Assembly (NCBI RefSeq): GCF_015234515.1
Contig: NZ_JADGMY010000011.1
Span: forward strand, 1 to 64,000
DNA length: 64,000 nucleotides
Direction: 5' to 3'
Source of the DNA: Cellulomonas sp.
Lineage (GTDB): Bacteria > Actinomycetota > Actinomycetes > Actinomycetales > Cellulomonadaceae
Shown piece after piece: positions 17,895 through 26,355 of the stretch. Positions within the stretch are counted from its first letter, which is position 1, and each line of letters starts with the position of its first letter. Position numbers and translations under genes: made by a program. The notes beneath the pieces were generated by a model, which was not told where the DNA came from, did no database searches, and worked only from the letters and a program-made list of their open reading frames with translations.

Positions 17895-18463
17895 CGCGGA
17901 TCGTCGCCGGCAGCGCGGGCGGCCGTACCCTCGCGGTTCCGCCATCCGGGACGCGTCCGACGAGCGAGCGCGTGCGCGAGGCGCTGTTCTCGCGGCTGGA
18001 GCACCTCGACGCCGTCGACGGCGCACGCGTGCTCGACCTGTTCGCGGGGTCCGGGGCGCTCGGTCTGGAGGCCGTCAGCCGTGGCGCGGAGCGCGCTGTG
18101 CTCGTCGACGCCGCGCGGGGGGCCGTCGACGTGTGCCGCCGCAACGCCCGCACGCTCGGGCTCGCCGACCGCGTCGACGTCGTCGCCGACAGGGTCGACC
18201 GGTACCTCGCCCGCGTCGCCCCGGACGGGGGACCCGCGGTCGAGGCCTTCGACCTGGTGCTCCTCGACCCGCCCTACGACCTGCCCGACGACGCCCTCGC
18301 GACGGCCGTCGCCGGTGCGGCGCGCTGCACCGCACCGGGGGGCGTGGTCGTCGTCGAGCGCTCGTCGCGCGCGGCGGCGCCGACGTGGCCGCTGCCGCTC
18401 GTCGACCTCGACGACCGGCGCTACGGCGAGACCCGGGTGTGGTTCGCGGAGCACCCCGTCTGA
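17891..18463 (+). CDS. rsmD: 16S rRNA (guanine(966)-N(2))-methyltransferase
   Basis: This 190-aa SAM-dependent methyltransferase modifies G966 of 16S rRNA. The N-terminus RIVAGSAGGRTL, the SAM loop VLDLFAGSGALGLEA and the catalytic LLDPPY motif are all present. Its GTG overlaps the upstream stop (GTGA). In most actinobacteria rsmD is followed directly by coaD; here coaD is 7.4 kb away beyond a mixed-strand block, although both genes are intact. Confidence 0.94.
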   Translation: MTRIVAGSAGGRTLAVPPSGTRPTSERVREALFSRLEHLDAVDGARVLDLFAGSGALGLEAVSRGAERAVLVDAARGAVDVCRRNARTLGLADRVDVVADRVDRYLARVAPDGGPAVEAFDLVLLDPPYDLPDDALATAVAGAARCTAPGGVVVVERSSRAAAPTWPLPLVDLDDRRYGETRVWFAEHPV

Positions 18464-18484
18464 GGGCCGCGGGCCGTGCCGACC

Positions 18485-19669
18485 TCACTCCACGGCGACC
18501 GTGACCACCGCGATGTCGTCGCGCGCGTCGCCACCCTGGTGGCTCATGAGGTCGGCCATGATCGCGTCGGTCACGTCGGCGGCGCACCCCCGGTGCTGGT
18601 CGACGACGGTCTCGAGGCGCTCGTTCCCGTAGAACTCCCCGCGCCGGTGCCTGCCCTCGGTGACGCCGTCCGTGAAGAGCACCAGCGCGTCGCCGGGTCG
18701 TAGGGGGACCTCGGTGTCGGTGAACGTCGGCGCCGGCAGGACCCCCAGCAGCGGGCCGTGCTGCCCGACCGTCGCGGGTCGCCGGCCGCGCCGCCGCAGC
18801 AGCGGCAGCGGGTGGCCGCCGCACGCGACCGTCGCGCTCCACCGGTGGTCGGCGCGGCGCAGCCGCGTGACGACCACCGTGCAGAAGCGGTCCGTGTCGG
18901 CACGCCGCAGCGCCTCGTCGAGCGTGCGCAGGACGTCGCTCGGGGCGTCGTGCTCCACGGACGCCGCCCGCACCGTGTACCGGGCGAGCGCCGTCACGGC
19001 GGCGGCCTCGGCGCCCTTGCCCTGGACGTCGCCGAGCACGACCACCCAGTCGTCGGTGGCGACCTGGAACACGTCGTAGAAGTCGCCGCCGACGTGCCGC
19101 CCGTCGCCGGCAGGCCGGTAGGCGGCGGCGACGTCGAGACCCGGGACGTGGGGCGGCGTCGGGGGGATCAGGGTCTGCTGGAGGGTCTGCGCGAGCTGCA
19201 GCGCGCGCGCCTCGGACTCCTGGGCGCGCCGCTTGGCCGCGAGGACCTCCTGCTCGTACCGCCGCCGCTCGGTCGCGTCGAACACCGCGGTGCGGATGAC
19301 GACCGGCGCACCCTCGGCGTCGCGGTCGAGCACCGAGTTCACCAGGACGGGCAGACGGCTGCCGTCGGCGCAGACGATCTCGAGGGCGATCTCCCGGGCG
19401 GTGCCCTGCATGCGCAGCGTCGGCGCGTAGTGGGTCTCGTGGTAGATCCGCCCGCCGACGGGCAGCAGGTCGACGAACCTCCGGCGTCCCACGAGGTCCG
19501 CGCGGCGCAGCCCGGTCCAGGCCAGGAACGTCTCGTTGACCCGCACGACCAGGCCGTCCGGCGTCGTCGACAGGTAACCGCACGGTGCGCGGTCGTCCAG
19601 CAGCCCGAGGGTGTCCTGTCGCAACGCCTCCTGGAAGGCGGCGTCGGTCGCGTCCGGCGGGGTCGTCAC
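18485..19669 (-). CDS. PAS-PP2C serine phosphatase, RsbP-like
   Basis: This 394-aa protein has an N-terminal PAS domain (about residues 20-140, VRVNETFLAWTG), a short coiled linker and a SpoIIE/PP2C phosphatase domain. DVQGKGAEAA and LFTDGVTEGR hold the metal-binding aspartates. The gene starts 7 bp after an RsbQ-like hydrolase, reproducing the Bacillus rsbQ-rsbP order, where RsbP dephosphorylates the anti-anti-sigma factor RsbV during energy stress. There is no HATPase or STAS domain here or next door, so the target partner switch must lie elsewhere. Confidence 0.85.
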   Translation of the reverse strand: MTTPPDATDAAFQEALRQDTLGLLDDRAPCGYLSTTPDGLVVRVNETFLAWTGLRRADLVGRRRFVDLLPVGGRIYHETHYAPTLRMQGTAREIALEIVCADGSRLPVLVNSVLDRDAEGAPVVIRTAVFDATERRRYEQEVLAAKRRAQESEARALQLAQTLQQTLIPPTPPHVPGLDVAAAYRPAGDGRHVGGDFYDVFQVATDDWVVVLGDVQGKGAEAAAVTALARYTVRAASVEHDAPSDVLRTLDEALRRADTDRFCTVVVTRLRRADHRWSATVACGGHPLPLLRRRGRRPATVGQHGPLLGVLPAPTFTDTEVPLRPGDALVLFTDGVTEGRHRRGEFYGNERLETVVDQHRGCAADVTDAIMADLMSHQGGDARDDIAVVTVAVE

Positions 19670-19676
19670 GGCGACC

Positions 19677-20471
19677 TCAGCGGACGAACCCGGCGATCGC
19701 GGACGTCGTCGCGTCCGGTGCGCTGAGCTGGGGGCAGTGGCCCGTGGCGTCGAGCAGCACGAGGCGGGCGCCGGGGATCGCGTCGCGCACGTACTCGCCG
19801 ACGGCGACGGGCGCGATGACGTCGTCCCTGCACTGCAGGACGAGGGTCGGCACGGTGACGTGCGGCAGGTCGGCGCGGTTGTCGGACAGGAACGTGACGT
19901 GCGCGAACCTCCGGGCGATGTCCGGGTCGGACCGGCAGAAGCTCGCCGTCAGCTCGGCGCCCAGCTCCGGGCGGTCCGGGTTGCCCATGATGACGGGCGC
20001 CGTCGCGGCCGACCAGCCCAGGTAGTTGCTGTCGAGGGAGTCGAGCAGCTCCACGATGTCCGACTGCGTGAATCCACCGGTGTAGCCGTCGTCGTCGATG
20101 TAGCGCGGCGACGGGCCGACGAGCACGAGCTTGTCGAACCGCTCGGGCTCCGCCACCGCGGCCAGGACCCCGATCGTCGCCGACACGGAGTGGCCGACGA
20201 GGACGACGTCGTGCAGGTCGAGCTCGCGCAGGATGGTCAGGACGTCGTCGGCGTACCCCTGCAGGGAACCGTGCCGCACCGGGTCGTACGCGGACGCGTC
20301 CGAGCCGCCGGCACCGACGTGGTCGAAGGTCACGACCGTGAACGCGTCCTCGAAGCGCGGCGCGACGTGGCGCCACATGTTCTGGTCGCAGCCGAAGCCG
20401 TGCGCGAAGACGAGCGGCTGCGCCCCCGCAGCCCCGGAGACGTGGATGTCGTGCCGGTCGACGACGCTCAC
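19677..20471 (-). CDS. rsbQ: RsbQ-like alpha/beta hydrolase
   Basis: This 264-aa alpha/beta hydrolase strongly resembles Bacillus RsbQ. GFGCDQNMW, the nucleophile elbow GHSVSA with Ser95, LVGPSPRYIDDDG, the acid in QCRDD (Asp216/217) and His245 in ATGHCPQ are all in register. RsbQ activates the PAS-PP2C phosphatase RsbP, probably by delivering or processing a small hydrophobic ligand, and is related to plant KAI2/D14 receptors. The GTG start at 20471 has a TAGCCT -10 six bases upstream, which overlaps the stop of the GlxA-like gene. Confidence 0.85.
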   Translation of the reverse strand: MSVVDRHDIHVSGAAGAQPLVFAHGFGCDQNMWRHVAPRFEDAFTVVTFDHVGAGGSDASAYDPVRHGSLQGYADDVLTILRELDLHDVVLVGHSVSATIGVLAAVAEPERFDKLVLVGPSPRYIDDDGYTGGFTQSDIVELLDSLDSNYLGWSAATAPVIMGNPDRPELGAELTASFCRSDPDIARRFAHVTFLSDNRADLPHVTVPTLVLQCRDDVIAPVAVGEYVRDAIPGARLVLLDATGHCPQLSAPDATTSAIAGFVR

Positions 20472-20483
20472 CCGTCGAGGCTA
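20472..20483 (-). promoter_or_regulatory. rsbQ -10 element, leaderless start
   Basis: On the minus strand TAGCCT (20483-20478) precedes the rsbQ GTG by six bases. It overlaps the stop codon of the upstream regulator, so rsbQP may be transcribed both from here and by read-through. Confidence 0.5.
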
Positions 20484-21452
20484 ACCGCCTCCGGACGGTG
20501 CCGCCGGTGCGCCGAACGAGCGCCGGTACGCCGTCGGCGTCGTCCCCAGGTGCCGACGGGTGTGCAGGCGCAGGTTGTCGCCCGTGCCGAGCCCGGTGCG
20601 CCGGGCGACCTCCTCGACCGGCATCGTCGGGTCGGCCTCGAGCAGCTCGCGCGCGCGGTGGACCCGCTGCTCGCTGAGCCAACGGAGCGGCGAGGTCCCC
20701 GTCTCGTCGCGCCAGCGGCGCTGGAGCGTGCGTGTCGAGACGTGGGCGTGGTGGGCGAGGGCGTCCAGCGTCATCGCCTCACCCAGGTGCTCGAGCGCCC
20801 AGGCCCGGGTGTCGGCGAGCGAGCCCCCGGCGACGTCAGGCACCGGTGCCGCGACGAACTGCGCCTGACCGCCCTCCCGGTGGGCGGCGACGACGAGCCG
20901 CCGTGCGACCTCCCGTGCCGTCCGGGCGCCGTGGTCACGGCGGACGACGTGCAGGCACAGGTCGATCCCGGCCGCCATGCCGGCCGACGTGAGCACGTCC
21001 CCCTCGTCGACGAACAGCACGTCGCGCTCGACGACGACGGCCGGGTGGCGCGCCACGAGCTCGTCCGTGTGCCGCCAGTGCGTCGTCGCGCGGCGACCGT
21101 CGAGCACCCCTGCGGCCGCGAGGGCGAACGCGCCGGTGCAGATGGACACGAGGCGGACGCCGCGGTCGTGCGCCGCGCGCAGCAGCTCGAGGGCCGGGCC
21201 CGGAGGCGGCGCCCAGGTGGGCCAGAAGCCCGGGACGACGACGGTCCGAGCCGCCGCGAGCGCCTCGGGCCCGGCGTGCGGGGTCACGCCGTAGCCCGAG
21301 CTCGTGGTCACCGGCGCGCCGTCCGCGGTCACGAGCTGCACGGAGTACGGCGCGTCGGTGCCCGCGAACACCTCGAGCGGGATGGTCATGTCGAACGCGA
21401 CCACACCGGGCAGCGCGAGGACGGCGACACGGTGGCGCTGCGGCTGGCCCAT
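20481..21452 (-). CDS. GlxA-like transcriptional regulator (DJ-1/PfpI plus AraC HTH)
   Basis: This 323-aa regulator has an N-terminal DJ-1/PfpI class I amidotransferase-like domain (residues about 8-170, with the elbow SICTGAFALAAAG) and a C-terminal AraC double helix-turn-helix (about 215-310). The amidotransferase domain usually serves as a sensor, not an enzyme. The gene ends 9 bp before rsbQ on the same strand and diverges from an HD-domain gene, a likely target. A TAGGAT -10 stands six bases before the ATG. Its effector is unknown. Confidence 0.87.
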   Translation of the reverse strand: MGQPQRHRVAVLALPGVVAFDMTIPLEVFAGTDAPYSVQLVTADGAPVTTSSGYGVTPHAGPEALAAARTVVVPGFWPTWAPPPGPALELLRAAHDRGVRLVSICTGAFALAAAGVLDGRRATTHWRHTDELVARHPAVVVERDVLFVDEGDVLTSAGMAAGIDLCLHVVRRDHGARTAREVARRLVVAAHREGGQAQFVAAPVPDVAGGSLADTRAWALEHLGEAMTLDALAHHAHVSTRTLQRRWRDETGTSPLRWLSEQRVHRARELLEADPTMPVEEVARRTGLGTGDNLRLHTRRHLGTTPTAYRRSFGAPAAPSGGG

Positions 21453-21522
21453 GGCGCGATCCTACGGACGTACGGCGTTCACGACACTGGTCCGCGGTGC
21501 GCGAGGGCGCCACGATCGAGCC
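21453..21522. promoter_or_regulatory. Divergent GlxA-like/HD gene promoters
   Basis: On the minus strand TAGGAT (21464-21459) is six bases before the regulator ATG. On the plus strand CACGAT (21511-21516) is six bases before the HD gene ATG. The two -10 elements are about 50 bp apart, so binding of the regulator here could affect both genes. Confidence 0.5.
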
Positions 21523-22203
21523 ATGACGACGCCTGCCGCACTCCCGCCGGCCCTGGACGACCTGCTCGACGCCGGCCGTCTGGTCCTCCCGCCCGGCGAC
21601 GTCCCGCGCGCGGCGCTCGCGCTCGCGCGGGACCTCGAGCCCGACTACCTGCTGCACCACAGCGTGCGCAGCTGGGTCCTCGCACGGGTCGCGGCCGCGG
21701 AGCGGGGGTGGCAGCAGGGCGACTTCGACGACGTAGCGCTGTTCGTCGCGTGCGTCCTGCACGACACCGGGCTGCACCTCCCCTCACGCGCTGACCGGCG
21801 CTTCGAGGTCGAGGGCGCCGACCTCGCGCGGTCCTTCGTGATCTCCCAGGGACTGCCGACGAGCACGGCCGAGACCGTGTGGGATGCCGTCGCCCTGCAC
21901 ACGTCGGTCGGCATCGCCGAGCACAAGCAGGCAGAGGTCGCACTCGCGCGCGCGGGCATCGCCATGGACTTCGGGTTCGGCGCGGACGCCGTCCCGGACG
22001 CCCTGGCGGCGGTGCTCACCACGGAGCTGCCCCGCCTGGACCTGACGCGCCGGATCGTCGACGCGATCGTGGCGCACGCCGCCGGCAGCGACGTGCGCGC
22101 GCCCGCCGCGAGCCTGCCGGGCCTGCTCGTGCGTGAGCGGCGCGAGCCACCGCACGTGACGTCGATGGAGCGCGCGGCCGCGGCGGGGCGCTGGGGCGTC
22201 TGA
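21523..22203 (+). CDS. HD-domain hydrolase, cyanamide-hydratase-like
   Basis: This 226-aa all-alpha HD protein carries HHSVRSW (about residues 46-52), CVLHDTGLH (about 84-92) with the HD pair, and a later LHTSVG, giving the usual metal-binding set. The arrangement recalls cyanamide-hydratase-like HD proteins found beside AraC/GlxA-type regulators. It diverges from such a regulator. The substrate is not known; phosphohydrolase, nitrile or cyanamide hydration are possibilities. Confidence 0.72.
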   Translation: MTTPAALPPALDDLLDAGRLVLPPGDVPRAALALARDLEPDYLLHHSVRSWVLARVAAAERGWQQGDFDDVALFVACVLHDTGLHLPSRADRRFEVEGADLARSFVISQGLPTSTAETVWDAVALHTSVGIAEHKQAEVALARAGIAMDFGFGADAVPDALAAVLTTELPRLDLTRRIVDAIVAHAAGSDVRAPAASLPGLLVRERREPPHVTSMERAAAAGRWGV

Positions 22204-22272
22204 CGTCCGCGGCGGGGGTGGTGCTCCGGCACCGGTTCGACCGTCGCACGGGACCCGAGCCCGCGTGGGCGG

Positions 22273-23250
22273 ATGTCGGTGGCCTGCCGCAGCATGGTCG
22301 CCATGCTCAGCACGTCGATCACGAACCGTGTCCTCGTCGTCCTCGCCACCGCGGGCATCGCCGTGACCGCGGGGTGCGGTGCCCCGTCGCGGGAGGCACC
22401 GACGGCGGTCCCCGCGACGAGCAGCGCCCCGGTCCCGACGACCACGCCGTCGCCGACCGCCACGGAGGTGCCGCTCGAGCTCGAGGAGCTCGAGGCCCGC
22501 TACGACGCCCGCCTCGGCGTCCACGCCGTCGACACCGGCACCGGGGCCGCGGTCGCGTGGCGCCCCGACGAGCGGTTCGCGTACGCGTCGACGATCAAGG
22601 CGCTCGCGGCCGGCGCCGTCCTCGACCTCGTCGGCGTCGACGGTCTCGCCCGCGAGGTGCCGGTCCGGGCCGAGTACATCGTGACGTACTCGCCGGTCAC
22701 CGAGACGCGTGTGGGCGGCACGATGACGCTCGCCGAGGTGGCGGAGGCGGCCGTCACACGCAGCGACAACGCCGCAGGCAACCTGCTCTTCGAGGCGCTC
22801 GGCGGCCCGGCGGCGCTCGACGAGGCGCTCGCGGCCCTCGGCGACGACGTGACCGTCGTCGCCCGCACCGAGCCCGACCTCAACGAGGCGACGCCGGGCG
22901 ACGAGCGCGACACGACGACACCGCGGGTCCTGGCCGCGGACCTGCGCGAGTACGTCCTGGGGACCACGCTGACCGATGACGAGCGTGCCGTCCTGACCGC
23001 CTGGCTCACCGGCACGCAGACCGGCGACACCCTGGTGCGCGCCCAGCTCCCGGCCGACTGGGTGGTCGGTGACAAGTCCGGCACCGGGGGGTTCGGCACC
23101 CGGAACGACGTCGCGGTCGTGTGGCCGACGGACGGTCCGCCGATCGTCGTCGCCGTCATGTCCGACCGCGCGGACCGCGACGCCGAGCCCGACGACGCCC
23201 TCGTCGCCGCGTCGGCGGCCGCCGCGGTCGCAGCCCTCGGGCGGTCCTGA
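22273..23250 (+). CDS. Class A beta-lactamase-like lipoprotein
   Basis: This 325-aa exported serine hydrolase has all class A motifs: Ser106-x-x-Lys109 (STIK), SDN at 164-166, Glu200 in EPDLN, and KSG at 268-270. It has a lipobox (TAGC, Cys35) and a proline/threonine linker before the catalytic domain, so it should be anchored outside the membrane. It could confer beta-lactam resistance or be a low-activity housekeeping enzyme. The start is uncertain; ATG 22294 and 22303 are alternatives and no clear ribosome site is seen. Confidence 0.85.
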   Translation: MSVACRSMVAMLSTSITNRVLVVLATAGIAVTAGCGAPSREAPTAVPATSSAPVPTTTPSPTATEVPLELEELEARYDARLGVHAVDTGTGAAVAWRPDERFAYASTIKALAAGAVLDLVGVDGLAREVPVRAEYIVTYSPVTETRVGGTMTLAEVAEAAVTRSDNAAGNLLFEALGGPAALDEALAALGDDVTVVARTEPDLNEATPGDERDTTTPRVLAADLREYVLGTTLTDDERAVLTAWLTGTQTGDTLVRAQLPADWVVGDKSGTGGFGTRNDVAVVWPTDGPPIVVAVMSDRADRDAEPDDALVAASAAAAVAALGRS

Positions 23251-23281
23251 CGTCGCGCCTCGTCCGCCGTTCCCCGAAGGC

Positions 23282-24511
23282 TCAGCGCACGGACGCCACG
23301 TACCGGTGACCGGCTGCCCGGAGCCGGGCGACCAGCACGTCGCCGACGCCCGTCGCGGGCGTGAGCGACCCCGCACGGTCCGGGAGCCGGTCGCCGTCGA
23401 GCGCCAGCGCCAGCGCCGCCTCCCCGAGCATCACGGCCGTCGCGGAGTAGCCGGGGTCGCCCCGGCCGGCGGCCAGCGCGCGGTAGTGCCGACCGGTCGT
23501 GGTCACCGCGTGGAGGTCCATGCGGAACCACCCGGCGCGTCGGGTCTCGGCGTCCGGGCCCGTGCCCGGGGCCGGCAGCACGCGGTCGAGGAGCGCACGG
23601 GTCGGCGGCACCGCGAGCGCCGCGAGCGCGAGCGGCAGACCGACCGTCAGCCCGGCGGCCCTGGCCGCCCCGCGCAGCCCGGAGCCGGTCGCGGCCACCT
23701 CCTGGTAGCGCAGCTCGCGGCCGTACGCCCAGCCCTGCAGCGCGTTCGACCGCCGCACCACGCGCGTGTTGAACGACCCCATCGGCGACGTCGCGACCCA
23801 GCGGCCGTCGACCGTGCGACCGGGCGCCGGGGTGTCCGAGGGCTGGGGCACGTCCGGCTCGGCGGCGCGGTCCGGGCTCAGTGAGAAGGGGTCGGCGAGC
23901 AGGCGGCGGACGGCCGGGTCCCGCCCGGCCAGCTCGGCGATGCCGCGCACCGACGCGACGGTGCCGCCGCTGACCCCACCGCGCGCGCTCGCGACCAGGC
24001 GGACCCGGCCCAGCGAACCGGCGTCGTCCGCCGCGACCTGCCGGTGCAGCACGAGGACGGCGAGGTCGGACGGGACGGCGTCGTACCCGCACGCGTGGAC
24101 GAGACGCGCCCCGGTCGCGTGGGCCACCTCGTCGTGCGCGTCGGCTGCCTGCCGGACGAACGGCACCTCGCCCGTCAGGTCGGCGTAGTGGGTCCCGGCG
24201 CGGGCGCAGGCCTCGACGACCGGGAGCCCGCGCTGCAGGTACGGGCCCACGGTGCTGACCAGGACGCGCGTCGCCGCCGCCAGCGCACGCAGGGAGGGGG
24301 CGTCCGCGGTGTCCGCGACCAGGACCGGCCACGCGTGGGCGCGCTCGGGCAGGGTCGCCCGCATCCGCACCAGCCTCTCGCGGGACCGCCCGGCCAGCGC
24401 GATGCCGGTCCCGGCAGGGGCGTGCCGTGCGAGGTGCTCGCACAGGAGCGTCCCGACGAACCCGGTCGCCCCGAGGACGACGACGTCGTGCTCGCGTGCG
24501 GTGCCGACCAT
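23282..24511 (-). CDS. Saccharopine dehydrogenase-like oxidoreductase
   Basis: This 409-aa protein has an N-terminal Rossmann fold (VVLGATGFVGTLLCEHL, residues about 10-26), the block STVGPYLQRGLPVVEAC, and HYADLTGE, as in mycobacterial trans-acting enoyl reductases and other saccharopine-dehydrogenase-like proteins. It is unlikely to act on lysine; a lipid or polyketide reductase role is possible. ATG 24511 has a -10-like CAACCT six bases upstream. It follows the DUF4287-like gene by 4 bp and may be co-transcribed with it. Confidence 0.8.
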   Translation of the reverse strand: MVGTAREHDVVVLGATGFVGTLLCEHLARHAPAGTGIALAGRSRERLVRMRATLPERAHAWPVLVADTADAPSLRALAAATRVLVSTVGPYLQRGLPVVEACARAGTHYADLTGEVPFVRQAADAHDEVAHATGARLVHACGYDAVPSDLAVLVLHRQVAADDAGSLGRVRLVASARGGVSGGTVASVRGIAELAGRDPAVRRLLADPFSLSPDRAAEPDVPQPSDTPAPGRTVDGRWVATSPMGSFNTRVVRRSNALQGWAYGRELRYQEVAATGSGLRGAARAAGLTVGLPLALAALAVPPTRALLDRVLPAPGTGPDAETRRAGWFRMDLHAVTTTGRHYRALAAGRGDPGYSATAVMLGEAALALALDGDRLPDRAGSLTPATGVGDVLVARLRAAGHRYVASVR

Positions 24512-24515
24512 GCGG

Positions 24516-25112
24516 TCAGGTTGTCGCTGCCCGCGGGGGAGTGCAACCGCGGGCCCTGTCGGCGGTCGTCGCGACGAAGCGGTCCAGCACGGCGACCCAG
24601 CGCTCACGGGCCTCGTCCCTCGCCTCCGGCGTGGGCAGTCCGGTCTGCGTCGCGACGAGCGAGGCCGTGGTGCCGCGGCGTGGCTCGCTCGTCACGGCGA
24701 CGGGCCACCCCTCGCGCGACCGGGCGCGCCACGTGATCCGCCGTTCGGTGCCGCTGACGCGCGGCTCGCCCACGATGCAGCTGCGCACCTCGTCGTCCTC
24801 GACGGCGAACCGCGTCCACGCCGCCATGAGGTCGGCCATGTCCCACGGTGTCGCTCGGCTCACGCTGGTCTGGAACGTGCCGTCCGACCGTTGGCCGGGC
24901 AGGCGCCGGCCGATGTGCTGCTCGTACGCGACGGTGACGGACTGGGCCCACCACGCGGCGGAGGGCGTCGTGCCCTCGAGCTCGGCGGTCACACGTGCGG
25001 CGATCGCGCCGTGATCGAGGTGCTCGGCACCGCACGACCCGAGAAGCTCGAGCCACGCGTCCCAGGTCCGGCCCGTCGCCCGTTCGACCTGCTCGATCCG
25101 GTGGTGCGTCAT
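24516..25112 (-). CDS. DUF4287/SRPBCC-like protein
   Basis: This 198-aa protein begins with a DUF4287-like helical module (ATGRTWDAWLELLGSCGAEHLDHGAIAARV, then SAAWWAQSVTVAYEQ), in which the alternation of Trp and His is characteristic. The C-terminal half looks like a diverged AHSA1/SRPBCC domain. Such proteins are often annotated as SRPBCC activators without a known ligand. A strong GGAGGG ribosome site fixes the ATG at 25112 over an in-frame ATG at 25136. Function unknown. Confidence 0.65.
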   Translation of the reverse strand: MTHHRIEQVERATGRTWDAWLELLGSCGAEHLDHGAIAARVTAELEGTTPSAAWWAQSVTVAYEQHIGRRLPGQRSDGTFQTSVSRATPWDMADLMAAWTRFAVEDDEVRSCIVGEPRVSGTERRITWRARSREGWPVAVTSEPRRGTTASLVATQTGLPTPEARDEARERWVAVLDRFVATTADRARGCTPPRAATT

Positions 25113-25187
25113 CGTGGTCCCTCCTGCGTCGAGCATGCGCTCTGCACACGGGGACGCACCACCCGGCCGGTCGCCCGCGGCGCCCGC

Positions 25188-25787
25188 TCAGCCGTGCAGC
25201 ACGGTGAGCAGGGGCCCGTCGTCGCCGAGCACGTGGCTGCCTGCCGTCGAGAAGCCGTGCCGCTCGTAGAACGGCACGTTGCGGGGATCCGTCGTCCCGA
25301 GCCACGGCGTCCCGGCGGCGGCGCCCAGGGCGTCGATCCCGTGGTCGAGCAGCTCGCCGCCCCGACCGCGCGACTGGTGCGCCGGGTGCACCGCGAGGTA
25401 GTTGAGGTAAGGACCCGGGGCCGCCGGGGCGAGGGCGGCCGCACCGCCCAGCGCCCCGAGCACCTGCGTCGCCCTCTCCGGGCCGACGAGGGCGCGCAGC
25501 ACGCCGGCGGGTGACGGCAGCGGCGACGCGGCCGGAGCGGCGACGTCCGCACCCGGCAGCCGCCACGCCGCGAGCGCGACCGGGACGTCGTCGACCGTCA
25601 GGATGTCGACCCGGCCCGCCGCGAGGTAGCGCTCGAGGGACGGACCGAGCCAGGCCGCGCACGCGTCGGCCCGCGTGTCGTCGTCCGGCAGCACCCAGCG
25701 CATCAGCGGGTTGTCGCGGTAGGCCAGCGCGCACACCGTGCGCAGGACCGGCAGGTCGGCGCACGTCGCGGGGCGGACGTGGCTCAC
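25188..25787 (-). CDS. GNAT family N-acetyltransferase
   Basis: This 199-aa GNAT protein has motif A as YLAVHPAHQSRGRGGELL (Q/RxxGxG/A type) and motif B as TDPRNVPFYERHGF. It has an alanine-rich insert in the middle. GTG 25787 is preceded six bases upstream by a TAGCGT -10, so the mRNA is probably leaderless. It diverges from coaD. The acceptor substrate is unknown. Confidence 0.82.
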   Translation of the reverse strand: MSHVRPATCADLPVLRTVCALAYRDNPLMRWVLPDDDTRADACAAWLGPSLERYLAAGRVDILTVDDVPVALAAWRLPGADVAAPAASPLPSPAGVLRALVGPERATQVLGALGGAAALAPAAPGPYLNYLAVHPAHQSRGRGGELLDHGIDALGAAAGTPWLGTTDPRNVPFYERHGFSTAGSHVLGDDGPLLTVLHG

Positions 25788-25848
25788 AGCGGAACGCTAG
25801 CGCGTCACCGTCGGGTCCGGCAGGGGCCGGTGACGTAGGTTGGCGTCC
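25788..25848. promoter_or_regulatory. Divergent GNAT/coaD leaderless promoters
   Basis: On the minus strand TAGCGT (25799-25794) is six bases before the GNAT GTG. On the plus strand TAGGTT (25836-25841) is seven bases before the coaD GTG. The second decides the coaD start. Confidence 0.55.
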
Positions 25849-26355
25849 GTGAGCACCGCCGTCTGCCCGGGGTCGTTCGACCCGATCACGCTGGGTCACG
25901 TGGACGTCGTCCGGCGCGCCCGGTCGATGTTCGACGAGGTCGTCGTGGCCGTGGCGCACAACGCCTCCAAGCGGTCGCTGCTGCCCCCCGACGAACGGGT
26001 CCGGCTGGCGGCGGACGCGCTGGCGGGGTGCGAGGGCGTGCGGGTCGTCTCGACGGACGGGCTGCTCGTCGACCTCGTGCGGGACGTCGGGGCGTGCGCG
26101 GTGGTCAAGGGGCTGCGCAGCGGTGCGGACCTGGACGCGGAGCTCGCGATGGCACTGATGAACCGGCACCTGTCCGGCGTGGAGACGGTCTTCGTCCTGG
26201 GCGACCCGGCTCGCGCGCACATCGCGTCGTCCCTGGTCAAGGACGTGGCACGGCACGGTGGACCGATCGACGACATGGTGACGCCCGAGGTGGCGGCAGC
26301 GGTGCGACAGGCACTGGCGCCGTCCCGGGGCGTCGGGGGAGAGGACGGACGATGA
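25849..26355 (+). CDS. coaD: Phosphopantetheine adenylyltransferase
   Basis: This 168-aa nucleotidyltransferase makes dephospho-CoA from 4'-phosphopantetheine, the penultimate step of CoA synthesis. CPGSFDPITLGHVDVV holds the T/HxGH motif (TLGH), and the C-terminal ISSxxV motif appears as IASSLVKDVARHGG. GTG 25849 follows a TAGGTT -10; a TTG three codons upstream is in frame but less likely. Its stop overlaps the next ATG (ATGA). It usually follows rsmD directly. Confidence 0.95.
   Translation: MSTAVCPGSFDPITLGHVDVVRRARSMFDEVVVAVAHNASKRSLLPPDERVRLAADALAGCEGVRVVSTDGLLVDLVRDVGACAVVKGLRSGADLDAELAMALMNRHLSGVETVFVLGDPARAHIASSLVKDVARHGGPIDDMVTPEVAAAVRQALAPSRGVGGEDGR

Noticed and set aside
18464-25848. 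Integrative element or prophage between rsmD and coaD
   Set aside because: No integrase, transposase, attachment repeat or phage gene is visible.
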